The translations under genes were made by a program, and so were the position numbers. The notes beneath the pieces are model-generated. The model was not told the DNA's origin. It was given only the letters and a program-made list of their open reading frames with translations, and did no database searches. From positions 1 to 27,830 of the forward strand of contig CAZXUI010000060.1 of the NCBI GenBank assembly GCA_964643885.1: DNA of 27,830 nt, written 5' to 3'. This DNA comes from CAADGL01 sp964643885. GTDB taxonomy: Bacteria > Planctomycetota > Phycisphaerae > UBA1845 > Fen-1342. This document shows positions 7,950 to 15,925 of this stretch, piece after piece (the first letter of the stretch is position 1; the number at the start of each line of letters is the position of its first letter).

Positions 7950-7968
7950 GGCAAAGAGAATCTTTGCC
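7950..7968. repeat. Perfect inverted repeat (8-bp stem)
   Basis: GGCAAAGA (7950-7957) and TCTTTGCC (7961-7968) enclose GAA. The short arms GCGAG and CTCGC outside can extend the fold. Confidence 0.7.
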
Positions 7969-8020
7969 GTACCTCGCTTTCGGCGATGCGCACCTTCGGC
8001 GACGTGCGTCGACAAAGACC

Positions 8021-8054
8021 GCGGGGTGAGCCGTCGAAGGACGACTCACCCCGC
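8021..8054 (-). terminator. Probable rho-independent-like terminator of the beta-propeller gene
   Basis: Two 15-base arms (8021-8035 and 8040-8054) pair with one mismatch around a GAAG loop, giving a very GC-rich stem 48 bases past the stop at 8102. Read on the minus strand, the stem is followed by GGTCTTTGTC, a weak T-rich tail. Confidence 0.6.
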
Positions 8055-8101
8055 TGGATGCTCCGCAAATCATCGGACGAGCGGTCCGCGCTGAACTACC
8101 T

Positions 8102-9586
8102 CTACGGACACGGCGTGCCGTAGACACCGAGCAGGCCGACGAGGTCGTCGAAGTCGGTGTCGCCGTCGCCGTCGAAATCGCCTCCGGCCCCGCCGCCGTA
8201 CGCGGCCAGCAGCGTGACCAGGTCCTGAAAGTCGCGATCGCCGTCGCCGTCGAAATCACCCGGGCACGGCTGGGCGCCGAAGACCTCGTAGACATAGGCC
8301 TCGCCGCCGTTGCCGAAGGTGTTCGCGTGCACGGACTTGGTGCCGACGGCCAGGTACTGGCCGTTGCGGGACAGGTCCATCGCGAAGGGCGAGCCGGGCG
8401 TGTCGATGCTGCCGATCACGTTAAGCTGGCGGTCGAAGATCTGCACCTCGGGATACTCGTTGCCGCCCAGGCCCCAGGAGCAGGTGGCGAAGATGTTGCC
8501 GCTGTCGTCCGCGGCGCCGTCGACCACGGTGTTCTGGAACGTGCCGGTTCCCGTCTGCGTCACCATCGCGATCACCGAGTTGTTGAACACGTCGACGATG
8601 CGGTGGTGCACCGTCAGATAGGTCGTGTAGACGTAGCTGCTGATGATCATGTAGCTGCCGTCGGCCGAGAGACCGATGCCGGCGCCGTGCCACTGGCTGC
8701 CGCCGGAACCGGCGCTGGCCTCGAGCTGCCACCCGGCGCCGGTGTCGTACCAGACCTGCCAGTTGAATCCGCCATGGGCGACGACCTTGCCGTCGCGCGA
8801 GATGCGGGCCCGGCCGCCGCCGCCGGAGACCGCGAACGAGTGCAGCGTGGTCAAACCTGTGGTCTCCAGAACGACGGCGTTGGCGCCCTGCGTCAGGACG
8901 GCCCGCGACGCATCGCCGCTCAGCTCGACCATCATCGCAAAAGCGGTCGTGTCGAGATCCACCAGCTCGGCGCCGGTCGCGCCGTCCAGAACGACGACCT
9001 TGCCGACCTGATTGGCCGAATCCCACGCCGCGGCGATGACCTTCGATCCGTCGGCCGCGACGTCCAGAGCTCGGAGCGGGAGGCTGTTGAGCCCGGCGGC
9101 GAAGGTGTACGTCCAGATAGGTGTCGTGCCGCTGCCGTCGAAGGCACGAAGCTCAACCGGCGCGCCGCTGTTGAAGCTGACGCCGACGACGCCCAGCGTG
9201 ACGTCCTCGGCGCTGGCGGCCGCGACGCCCTGCGGGTTATCCGGAACCAGGTCGTAGTCCCAGATCGGCGTGCCGGTTCCGGTCGTCTGGTGATACGAGA
9301 GCCGCTCGCTGTTCAGGTTCCAGCCGACCCAGGTGTCGTCCGTGGAATCGGAGAGAACGATGCTCTCGGCGATTGCGACACCGTCCGGCGACGTCCAGAG
9401 TATGCCGACCCGCGGGTCGAACATGAACGGGTGCCCGGGGGACAGGTTGCGGGCCGACTGCTCGACGGCGATCCGCGCCCCGCTGTCGTCCACGACGGCC
9501 GTGTGGCGGACCGAATCGGCCAGCGCGACGGCTGGAATGGTGGCAGCGACGCTTGCACTGAAAGCCCAGCGCTTCAGTTGGGTCAT
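8102..9586 (-). CDS. Secreted beta-propeller-like protein with C-terminal calcium-loop (dockerin-like) tail
   Basis: A 494-residue exported protein. The signal peptide is residues 1-23 (cleavage near ALA-DSVRH). The body (about 25-435) is a series of beta-rich repeats with recurring patterns such as LRALDVAADGSKVIAAAW, VELSGDASRAVLTQG, ISRDGKVVAHGG, LSADGSYMIIS and DLSRNGQYLAVG, which read as WD40/PQQ-like propeller blades ('S.DG..v'). The last 55 residues (440-494) form a Cys-Pro-bounded unit with two EF-hand-like loops, DFDGDGDRDFQDL and DFDGDGDTDFDDL, each followed by LL--YG. The same tail ends the metalloprotease at 26010-27563. No catalytic residues stand out, so binding or scaffolding outside the cell is likeliest. 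It is monocistronic: it has its own promoter, AAAGGAG seven bases before the ATG, and a terminator downstream. Confidence 0.8.
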   Translation of the reverse strand: MTQLKRWAFSASVAATIPAVALADSVRHTAVVDDSGARIAVEQSARNLSPGHPFMFDPRVGILWTSPDGVAIAESIVLSDSTDDTWVGWNLNSERLSYHQTTGTGTPIWDYDLVPDNPQGVAAASAEDVTLGVVGVSFNSGAPVELRAFDGSGTTPIWTYTFAAGLNSLPLRALDVAADGSKVIAAAWDSANQVGKVVVLDGATGAELVDLDTTAFAMMVELSGDASRAVLTQGANAVVLETTGLTTLHSFAVSGGGGRARISRDGKVVAHGGFNWQVWYDTGAGWQLEASAGSGGSQWHGAGIGLSADGSYMIISSYVYTTYLTVHHRIVDVFNNSVIAMVTQTGTGTFQNTVVDGAADDSGNIFATCSWGLGGNEYPEVQIFDRQLNVIGSIDTPGSPFAMDLSRNGQYLAVGTKSVHANTFGNGGEAYVYEVFGAQPCPGDFDGDGDRDFQDLVTLLAAYGGGAGGDFDGDGDTDFDDLVGLLGVYGTPCP

Positions 9587-9679
9587 TTGCGGCTCCTTTC
9601 CTGCATGTAGAACGCGTATCAGGGCCGGCGTCTGCTTCCCGAGGTAGACGCACGGCGACCGGTGAGGCTAACAAGCGCG

Positions 9680-9709
9680 ATAATAATCAATCGAGGCGGC
9701 GGGCGGCAA
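9680..9709 (-). promoter_or_regulatory. Putative sigma70-type promoter of the beta-propeller gene
   Basis: On the minus strand, TTGCCG (9709-9704) and TATTAT (9685-9680) are 18 bases apart. The predicted start is near 9673, giving a leader of about 87 bases ending in AAAGGAG before the ATG at 9586. The AT-rich -10 region stands out in a GC-rich gap. Confidence 0.5.
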
Positions 9710-9762
9710 GCGCATTCGCTGCACATCTTCGACTGCGGCGAACAAACCGCGACGTCCGACAC

Positions 9763-11049
9763 TCAGCGCTGAATGCGCAGGCCGTCGCGAAGCGACTCCT
9801 GGCCCGCGTCGGCCGCGATACGGTCCCCGTCAGCCAGGCCGGAGAGCACCTGGACGCGATCGTTTTCGACGCGGCCGAGCTGGACCGTGCGCTGGCGCAG
9901 GCGGTCGGAATCGGCGATGAAAACGGTTCCGGTTGTCGGCGGATCAGCGAGGCGGACGGCGGCCCGCGGAATCCAGATTCCCGTTTGGGAAACGCTCTCG
10001 CCGCCGGGCGGCGCGTCGGGCAGAAATTCGACCTTGGCGGAGCCCTCGACGCGGAGGTAGTCATCGGGGTTCTCGATGCGGACCTTGGCCTGGACGGTCG
10101 CCTTGGCGTAGTTGGCACCGGGGTCGATCCATAGGACGTGGCCGTCGTAGGTGCGGTCCTTGTACGCATCCGGCGTGACGCGGCAGCGCATGCCGCGATG
10201 AATGCGGACGATGTCCAGCTCGCTGATGTCGACCTCAACGCGGAGCTTGGTCATGTCGGCGATGGTGGCGAACTGGGCGTTGGCGTTCGCGCCCCGCCCG
10301 CCCTCCGCCGCGACGAAATCGCCGACCTCCACGTCGCGGGTGAGCACGACTCCGGCGATGGGCGCGACGACGACCGTATCGCGGAGCTGCTTCTCCGCGT
10401 ATTCCAGTGCGGCGCGATCAGCAGCGAGCTGAGCGGCGGATTCGTCGAGGGCCCGGCGGGCCTCGGCCAGCTCGATATCGGACGAGCGGCCGGACTTGTG
10501 CAGGCCGGTGATGCGCTCGAAATCGAACCGGTGGAACTGAAGCGCGGCCTCGGATTTCTTCACGCGGGCGGCCGCCTGATCGCGCAGGGCGCGATAGATC
10601 ACGTCCTCGAGCCGGGCGAGCATCTGACCCTCCTCGACGGCATCGCCCTGCTCGAAATGCAGCTCGACGATCTGCCCGGAGACCTTCGTCGCGACCTGGA
10701 CGATGTGGTCGGAGACGATCTTGCCGGTGGCGGTGAGCACCGGGCCGGCCGGAAGCGACTCGCGGCTGGTGACGCTGATGAGGCGCACCTCGGCCGGCTG
10801 CGAGCCGAGAGCCGGAAGGTCGACCCCGGCCGCCGCGAGCAGCGCGGCGCGGTTGTGCCAGGCGGCGTACCCCCCTACCCCGACGAGCACCAGCGCGACA
10901 GCCGCCAGGAAGCCGAGGCCGCGAGGGCGCGCGGCCGGCCGGCCATCCGCGGGTGGGGCGCCCCCGCCGCGGCCGGCGGGACGCTGCTCCTTAGGGATCG
11001 AGAGCGTGCGGAGCTGGTCGCGCAGTTCGGGTTTGACGCTCATATTCAT
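9763..11049 (-). CDS. HlyD/MacA-type periplasmic adaptor subunit of an ABC exporter
   Basis: A 428-residue membrane-fusion protein, last gene of the ABC operon, 33 bases after the fourth permease. Residues 1-44 are a polar, Gly/Pro-rich cytoplasmic tail, unusually long for this family. One membrane helix covers 45-63. A lipoyl half-motif (VSGQIVELHFEQGDAVEEGQMLARLED, 123-149) leads into an alpha-hairpin (150-223, with IELAEARRALDESAAQLA), then the second lipoyl half (VVVAPIAGVVLTRDVEVGDFV). A beta-barrel follows with LRVEVDISELDIVRIHRGM, and a membrane-proximal domain ends with the usual VLSGLADGDRIAADAGQ. It should link the inner-membrane permeases to an outer-membrane channel, but no TolC-like gene is in the window. 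Starts at 11049 and 11043 are both possible. Confidence 0.9.
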   Translation of the reverse strand: MNMSVKPELRDQLRTLSIPKEQRPAGRGGGAPPADGRPAARPRGLGFLAAVALVLVGVGGYAAWHNRAALLAAAGVDLPALGSQPAEVRLISVTSRESLPAGPVLTATGKIVSDHIVQVATKVSGQIVELHFEQGDAVEEGQMLARLEDVIYRALRDQAAARVKKSEAALQFHRFDFERITGLHKSGRSSDIELAEARRALDESAAQLAADRAALEYAEKQLRDTVVVAPIAGVVLTRDVEVGDFVAAEGGRGANANAQFATIADMTKLRVEVDISELDIVRIHRGMRCRVTPDAYKDRTYDGHVLWIDPGANYAKATVQAKVRIENPDDYLRVEGSAKVEFLPDAPPGGESVSQTGIWIPRAAVRLADPPTTGTVFIADSDRLRQRTVQLGRVENDRVQVLSGLADGDRIAADAGQESLRDGLRIQR

Positions 11050-11082
11050 ATCCTACGCGAAACGCGGCCGGCCGCCTGGGGA

Positions 11083-12252
11083 TCAGGCTTTCCGCAGGGC
11101 CTCGATGACCTGGACGCGGGAGGCACGCAGGGCCGGGGCGATCGAGCCGAGGACGGCGACGACCAGGGAGGCGGCCACGGCGGCGGCCAGCACGGCGGGG
11201 GTGATTCTCAGCTCGTAGGCCATGACGGTGAAGGTCGTGTCTGAGAAGAAGTCTTCGCGGCGGCCGTTGAGGAACTGGCTGGCGGCCAGGCCGGCGGCGC
11301 AGGCGGCCAGGCACAGGAGCACGGACTCGAGGACGAAGCACTGGATGATGGCCAGGCGCGAGAAGCCGATGGTGCGGAGCATGGCGATCTCGCGGCGGCG
11401 GCGGTCGACGGCGGCGTACATGGTGTTGGCGACGGCGAAGGCGGCGCCGACGGCCATGATGCTGACGAGGATGGTGGTGAGCTGGACGATCTGGACGGTG
11501 GTCGTCGAGAGCTCGTCGTAATAGGCGGTCTCGGACTTTCCTTCGAGCCGGACGACCGGGCCCTTGATGTACTCGAGCGCTTCGGGCAGCAGCGCGGGGT
11601 CGGTGATGGTGAGATTGACACTGGAGACGAAGCGGCGGTCGAAGGAGTCGGAGAGCGAGGTGCGCGGGGCCCAGATCTCGCTCTCGAGGGCGGAGCCGCC
11701 GGAGTCGAAGATGCCGACGACGGAGTAGCTGCGGGTGCCGCTGCGGCCGAGGATCACCTGGCCGCCGATGTCCAGCCCTTCAAAGCGGTCGCGTGCGGCC
11801 CGGCCGACGACGACCTCGGGCAGGCCCTGCCGGCACCAGCGGCCTTCGACGATGCGGATGTCGCGGTGGACCTTGAGGGCGATGTCGTCGACGCCGCGAA
11901 CGGCGACGTTGGCTTCGCCGCCGCCGTTGCGGCGGGGGATATTGGTCTGTACGCAGAGCTCGGGGCTGAGCAGCAGCTCGCCGCTTTCGTCGCGGGCGAC
12001 GTGAGGCGTCTGCACCAGGCGGGCGACCTCGTCGGGGAAGATCAGGCTGGTGCTCTCGGCCGTGGCGCCGGGTGCGAGCACGACGATGTTGCTCGGCGAG
12101 CCGGTGGTGGCCAGCGAGCTGCGGATTCCGGCGGCGAAGGAAAGCAGCACGACCAGGATGAAGACGACGAGGGCGACGACCAGGAACGTCAGCGCGGTGC
12201 TGGTCTTGCGGACCAGCAAGTTGCGGATGTTGTAGCTGAGCGGCAGGGCCAT
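11083..12252 (-). CDS. ABC transporter permease, FtsX/MacB type (type A, copy 2)
   Basis: A 389-residue permease: TM1 at about 19-43, an extracytoplasmic MacB-type core domain (about 45-255), then three C-terminal helices. The FtsX hallmark appears as ANTMYAAVDRRRREIAMLRTIGFSR, and the last helix ends in PALRASRVQVIEALRKA. It closely resembles the permease at 13475-14662: both begin MALPLSY and carry LLVR-T near residue 13, and both have an LAPGATAES/LKPGATAES segment and VxVRG/VAIRG before a 'KVH' motif. It starts 8 bases after the stop of the type-B neighbour (12261), so the pair is translated as a unit. It probably forms a heterodimer with that neighbour, powered by the ATPase at 15926-16636. 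Substrate unknown. Confidence 0.9.
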   Translation of the reverse strand: MALPLSYNIRNLLVRKTSTALTFLVVALVVFILVVLLSFAAGIRSSLATTGSPSNIVVLAPGATAESTSLIFPDEVARLVQTPHVARDESGELLLSPELCVQTNIPRRNGGGEANVAVRGVDDIALKVHRDIRIVEGRWCRQGLPEVVVGRAARDRFEGLDIGGQVILGRSGTRSYSVVGIFDSGGSALESEIWAPRTSLSDSFDRRFVSSVNLTITDPALLPEALEYIKGPVVRLEGKSETAYYDELSTTTVQIVQLTTILVSIMAVGAAFAVANTMYAAVDRRRREIAMLRTIGFSRLAIIQCFVLESVLLCLAACAAGLAASQFLNGRREDFFSDTTFTVMAYELRITPAVLAAAVAASLVVAVLGSIAPALRASRVQVIEALRKA

Positions 12253-12260
12253 TCCGGCGG

Positions 12261-13433
12261 TTACTCCAGTGCACGAAGAGCGGCGACGACCTTCAGCCGC
12301 AGGGCCATGAACGCAGGGGCGACGCCGGCCAGCAGTCCGACCGCCAGCGCGATTCCGATCGCCTGAAGGCAGACCTCCGGGCGGACCTGAAGCTGCTGAA
12401 TCAGCGGGACGGTGAAGTTGCGCAGCGGCGTGTAGGTGAAGGCGATGAAGGGCGCTGCCGCGCCGATCAGGCCGCCGAGCGTGCAGAGCAGCAGACTCTC
12501 GATCTGAATCATGCTGAAGACGAGCCGGCCGCCGAAGCCCAGCGCCTTGAGCGTGGCGAATTCGTTGATGCGGTCGCGGAAGTTCATGTTCATCGTGTTC
12601 GCGGCGGCCATGACGGCGACGAAGACCGTGACCGCGGCGAGAATGGAGAGATTGCGCGGCAGGTTGAATTGCTGGCTGATGAACTGGTTCATGAAGGACT
12701 TCTCGTCCTGCGTGAAGGTCTCATCGAGCGAGCCGGCGAACATGGCGTCGATCTCGCGGCGGAAGTGATCGAGGTCCGCCTTGGTCGCGCACTTGACGAA
12801 ATAGAAGCTGACCAGCGACTCGGTGCCGCCGAAGCGCTTCAGCTCCTCCTGGAGATAGTCGAGCCGGCACCAGTTGGTGACCGGGTCGGCCACGCCCTCG
12901 GCGGTCGAGACGACGTGAAACTCCATCGGCGTATAGGGCGGAAGCGAGGGGCGGATGGTGATGCGGTCGCCGACTTCCCAGCCGAACTGCCGGGCGGTGG
13001 CGCTGCCGACGATGATCGCCTGACGGTCGCGCAGCCAGGCCTCGCGCTCGGCCGGGTCGGTCAGGTATTCGTCGAACGCGATCGGGAAGGTGTCGTGCTG
13101 CGCGGCGAGGGTGGAGAGGTTGCGCGGGTCGTCCTCGACCCGGCCGCCGATGAAGCGCATGCCGCAGACGGCCAGCAACCGCTCGCGCGAGGGATCGAGC
13201 GACTGCATCTTCGGGCCGTGTCCGACCGGCAGCAGGTTGACGATGGAAACTTTGTGCGTCACGGCCAGGCGCAGGCGGGCCGCGGCGTTGTCGAGAAAGC
13301 GCTCGATGCCGTCGATCACGGACGCCGACAGCACGAGGATCATGACGGGCAGGGCGACCGCGGCGCAGGTGAGCAGCGAGCGCAGCGGGTTGCGCAGCAC
13401 GTTGTACCAGAGATAAAGCAGCCGCAGTCGCAT
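12261..13433 (-). CDS. ABC transporter permease, FtsX/MacB type (type B, copy 2)
   Basis: A 390-residue permease with TM1 at about 18-42 (a RNPLRSLLT motif precedes it), a large extracytoplasmic domain (about 45-265), and three C-terminal helices with AANTMNMNFRDRINEFATLKALGFG. It shares extended similarity with the permease at 14662-15831: RNPLRS, LRLAV, AVCGMR, FGGRV/IGGRV, DTFP, and GWxVGDR at matching positions. It starts 41 bases after the stop of the type-A gene (13475), the longest gap among the permeases, which would suit an insertion of a duplicated cassette. It is expected to pair with the type-A product of the next gene. Confidence 0.9.
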   Translation of the reverse strand: MRLRLLYLWYNVLRNPLRSLLTCAAVALPVMILVLSASVIDGIERFLDNAAARLRLAVTHKVSIVNLLPVGHGPKMQSLDPSRERLLAVCGMRFIGGRVEDDPRNLSTLAAQHDTFPIAFDEYLTDPAEREAWLRDRQAIIVGSATARQFGWEVGDRITIRPSLPPYTPMEFHVVSTAEGVADPVTNWCRLDYLQEELKRFGGTESLVSFYFVKCATKADLDHFRREIDAMFAGSLDETFTQDEKSFMNQFISQQFNLPRNLSILAAVTVFVAVMAAANTMNMNFRDRINEFATLKALGFGGRLVFSMIQIESLLLCTLGGLIGAAAPFIAFTYTPLRNFTVPLIQQLQVRPEVCLQAIGIALAVGLLAGVAPAFMALRLKVVAALRALE

Positions 13434-13474
13434 CGGCGGGCCGGTCCCCGGGTTCGCTTATCTCGCTGTATATC

Positions 13475-14662
13475 CTATGGCTCGCGCAGCGCTGCGACGA
13501 CCTCGAGCCGGGCGGCGCGCCAGGCGGGCATCAGCGCGCCCAGGGCGCCGACCAGGCTGACGGCCGCGAGCGCGGCCGCGACGATCAGCGGCGTCAGGTG
13601 GATCTCGAACGCCAGCGTCGTGAACGTCGTCGCGCCGAACATGTCTTTCCGGTTGCCGACAAAGGTCAGCCACACCCAGCAGGCCGCGCAGCCGAGCACG
13701 CCGCCGGCCAGGGCAAGCAGGACCGCTTCCAGCACGAAGCCGCCCATCACGCGCCAGCCGGAGTAGCCGATCGTGCGGAGCATGGCGATCTCGCGCGTGC
13801 GCGCGGCCACGGAGGCGAACATCGTGTTGGCGATGGCGAAAACTGCGGCCAGCCCCATGATGAACACCAGCGTGTAGGCGATCCCCAGGTAAACACGGAT
13901 GAGCATGGCCTGGGAGTCCCAATAGTCGCGCTCGGTCAGGGCCCGAAGCTGGATCGCCGGGCCCTCGATCCGCTCGATGACCGCGGCAGCGCTGGCCCCC
14001 GGCGCGAGACGAAGGCTGGCCGACGAATACATCGAGCGGTTGTAGGCGTCCATCAGCGACGGCAGGTAGCCCCAGATTTCACTCTCCATCGGGCCGCCGT
14101 CGGCCGTGAAGATGCCCACGACCTCGTAGTCGCGGTTCGAGCTGGCCCCGAGGCTGACGGATTCGCCGAGCGCCAGCCCGGCGAACTGCTCGGACGCCTT
14201 GCGGCCGACGATGACCTCGCGCGAGCCGACGTCGAACATGCGGCCTTCGGCAAGTCGCACGCGGGGGTGAACCTTGAAGGCGATCTCGAGCACGCCGCGG
14301 ATGGCGACGTTGGCCCGCGTGCGGCCGGCGTCGCGCAGGCGCGGCAGCGAGACCTGCACGAGCATCTCGGGGCTCAGCAGCGCGTCGCCGGAGTCCGGAT
14401 CGCGAGCCAGGTCGGCGAGCTGCGAGAGCTTGTTGTAATCCTCGATGGCGATGGCGCTGTTGCTCTCGGCCGTCGCGCCGGGCTTGAGCACGATGAGCTT
14501 GTCGCGGTCGCTGGAGACGGAGAGCGAAGCTCCCAGGGCGGCCGCGAAGCCGAGCATCCAGGCCAGCGTACTGACCACGGCTGCCACGACGAGCACGGTC
14601 AGCCCCGTCGTCGTGCGGCGGACGAGCAGGTGGCGGTAGTGATAGCTCAGCGGCAGAGCCAT
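13475..14662 (-). CDS. ABC transporter permease, FtsX/MacB type (type A, copy 1)
   Basis: A 395-residue permease: TM1 at about 19-45 (TVLVVAAVVSTLAWMLGFAA), a periplasmic core (about 47-265), and three C-terminal helices carrying ANTMFASVAARTREIAMLRTIGYSG. The C-terminus PAWRAARLEVVAALREP matches the inner coupling end of MacB permeases. It is the paralogue of 11083-12252. The ATG shares one base with the stop of the preceding type-B gene (TGATG), which implies translational coupling and a one-to-one complex of the two. There is no separate ribosome-binding need in that arrangement, although GGAGGG lies within the end of the upstream gene. Confidence 0.9.
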   Translation of the reverse strand: MALPLSYHYRHLLVRRTTTGLTVLVVAAVVSTLAWMLGFAAALGASLSVSSDRDKLIVLKPGATAESNSAIAIEDYNKLSQLADLARDPDSGDALLSPEMLVQVSLPRLRDAGRTRANVAIRGVLEIAFKVHPRVRLAEGRMFDVGSREVIVGRKASEQFAGLALGESVSLGASSNRDYEVVGIFTADGGPMESEIWGYLPSLMDAYNRSMYSSASLRLAPGASAAAVIERIEGPAIQLRALTERDYWDSQAMLIRVYLGIAYTLVFIMGLAAVFAIANTMFASVAARTREIAMLRTIGYSGWRVMGGFVLEAVLLALAGGVLGCAACWVWLTFVGNRKDMFGATTFTTLAFEIHLTPLIVAAALAAVSLVGALGALMPAWRAARLEVVAALREP

Positions 14663-15831
14663 CAGGCGACCCTCCGCAGGGCGTCGGTGGCGCGCAGACG
14701 GCGTGCCTGCCAGGTGGGCCAGAGACCTGCGAGCACGCCGACGACCAGGGCGATCAGCATCGAGCCGGCGGCCGCGGTCGGAGAGGCGGCCAGCGTCGTG
14801 ATCGGACCGAAGGCCAGGTCACGCGGCGGAAAGAACGTCAGCACGAGCGTGGTCGGCACCACGCCGAGCGCGCCGCCGATCAGGGCGAGCGTGACGCTCT
14901 CGCCGAGCACGACGAGCGAGATGCGGCCGGCCTGGAAGCCGATCGCCTTGAAGACCGCCAGCTCGCGCATCCGCTCGCGGAAGCTCATCATCATCGTGTT
15001 GCCCGCGACCAGCGCAATGATGAACACGACCACGACGGCCATGGCCTGAAGCAGGCCGGGGATGTCGCCGGCGGCCTGGGTGAACTGGGAAGCGAAGGTG
15101 TTCTCGTCCTCGCAGGCGACGGGGTCGGGCGTGTTGTCGAAGAGCGTCTCCAGCTCGGCCTGCACGGAGCGCATCGCGGCGGTGCTGGTGCACTTGACCC
15201 AGAAGATGTTGACGGTCTCGGCGGGGATTGCCGAATCCTGCAGCGATTCCACCAGGTAGTCGCGGCGGAACCAGAAGAAATTCCCCCAGCGCGACTCCTG
15301 GACGATCTTGACGATGACGAATTCCAGCTCGGTGAAGGGCGGAACCGTGCTGCGCAGAACAACGCGGTCGCCGACCTTCCAGCCGTGGCGGTTGGCCGGG
15401 CCGGCGCCGGTGACGGCCGCTCGCCGGTCGCGATTCCAGGCCTCGATCTCCGCGGGCGTCATGCCGACGTCGCTGTAGACGGTCGGGAAGGTGTCCGCGT
15501 CGGCGGCGAGATTGGTCAGCATCTCCTGCGTCTCGGGAACGCGGCCGCCGAACCAGCGCATGCCGCAGACGGCGCGGATTCGCTCGCCGGCCGGGTCGAT
15601 CGCCTCGATCTTGCGGCGCATGCCGTCGGGCAGGTAGTTGGTGAGCGAAATCCGCTGGCGGACCGCCAGCCGCAGCTCGCGCTCGTTCGCCTCCGCGATT
15701 CGCGCGAGCTGGACGACGAATGAAAGCGCCACCACGAATATGGCCATCGGCAGCGCGAACGCGGCGATCGTCAGCCCGCTGCGGAGCGGGTTGCGCTTGA
15801 GGTTCTGAAGCAGCACGTAGCCGAGCGTCAC
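14662..15831 (-). CDS. ABC transporter permease, FtsX/MacB type (type B, copy 1)
   Basis: A 389-residue permease from a GTG start at 15831, supported by GGGGAGAGG about 6 bases upstream. TM1 lies at about 17-42 after RNPLRSGLT. The extracytoplasmic domain has AVCGMRWFGGRVPE and HGWKVGDRVVLRS. The C-terminal helices contain AGNTMMMSFRERMRELAVFKAIGFQ, the FtsX/MacB signature. It is the paralogue of 12261-13433. It lies 94 bases downstream of the ATPase gene, with a degenerate intergenic repeat in the gap (15860-15925), and its stop overlaps the next start by one base. Confidence 0.9.
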   Translation of the reverse strand: MTLGYVLLQNLKRNPLRSGLTIAAFALPMAIFVVALSFVVQLARIAEANERELRLAVRQRISLTNYLPDGMRRKIEAIDPAGERIRAVCGMRWFGGRVPETQEMLTNLAADADTFPTVYSDVGMTPAEIEAWNRDRRAAVTGAGPANRHGWKVGDRVVLRSTVPPFTELEFVIVKIVQESRWGNFFWFRRDYLVESLQDSAIPAETVNIFWVKCTSTAAMRSVQAELETLFDNTPDPVACEDENTFASQFTQAAGDIPGLLQAMAVVVVFIIALVAGNTMMMSFRERMRELAVFKAIGFQAGRISLVVLGESVTLALIGGALGVVPTTLVLTFFPPRDLAFGPITTLAASPTAAAGSMLIALVVGVLAGLWPTWQARRLRATDALRRVA

Positions 15832-15859
15832 GGGCGCCTCTCCCCTTCGAGGAGCAGCG

Positions 15860-15925
15860 GGTTGCGAATCGCGAGTATCGAGTGATTCATCTCGCTCCTC
15901 TTCACTCTGAACTCGTCACTTCGCC
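15860..15925. repeat. Degenerate intergenic repeat (TCGCGAGTA...CACTCTGAACTC)
   Basis: The 94-base gap inside the ABC operon holds TCGCGAGTATCGAGTGATTC (15869-15888) and CACTCTGAACTC (15903-15914). Close relatives of both occur at 18667-18737: GAGTTCAGAGTG (the exact reverse complement of the 12-mer) and TCGCGAGTAGCAAGTGAGTC. This is a family of dispersed, non-coding repeat tracts. Confidence 0.6.

Larger units (their letters stand above)
7805..8101. other. Intergenic block rich in hairpins
   Basis: This 297-base gap between two minus-strand genes holds three strong hairpins: 7897-7920 (10-bp perfect stem), 7950-7968 (8-bp perfect stem) and 8021-8054 (15-bp stem, one mismatch). The decamer AATCTCGCAC occurs at 7910-7919 and again at 7931-7940. 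I saw no clear promoter for the TPR gene. Open frames here look non-coding. Confidence 0.65.
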
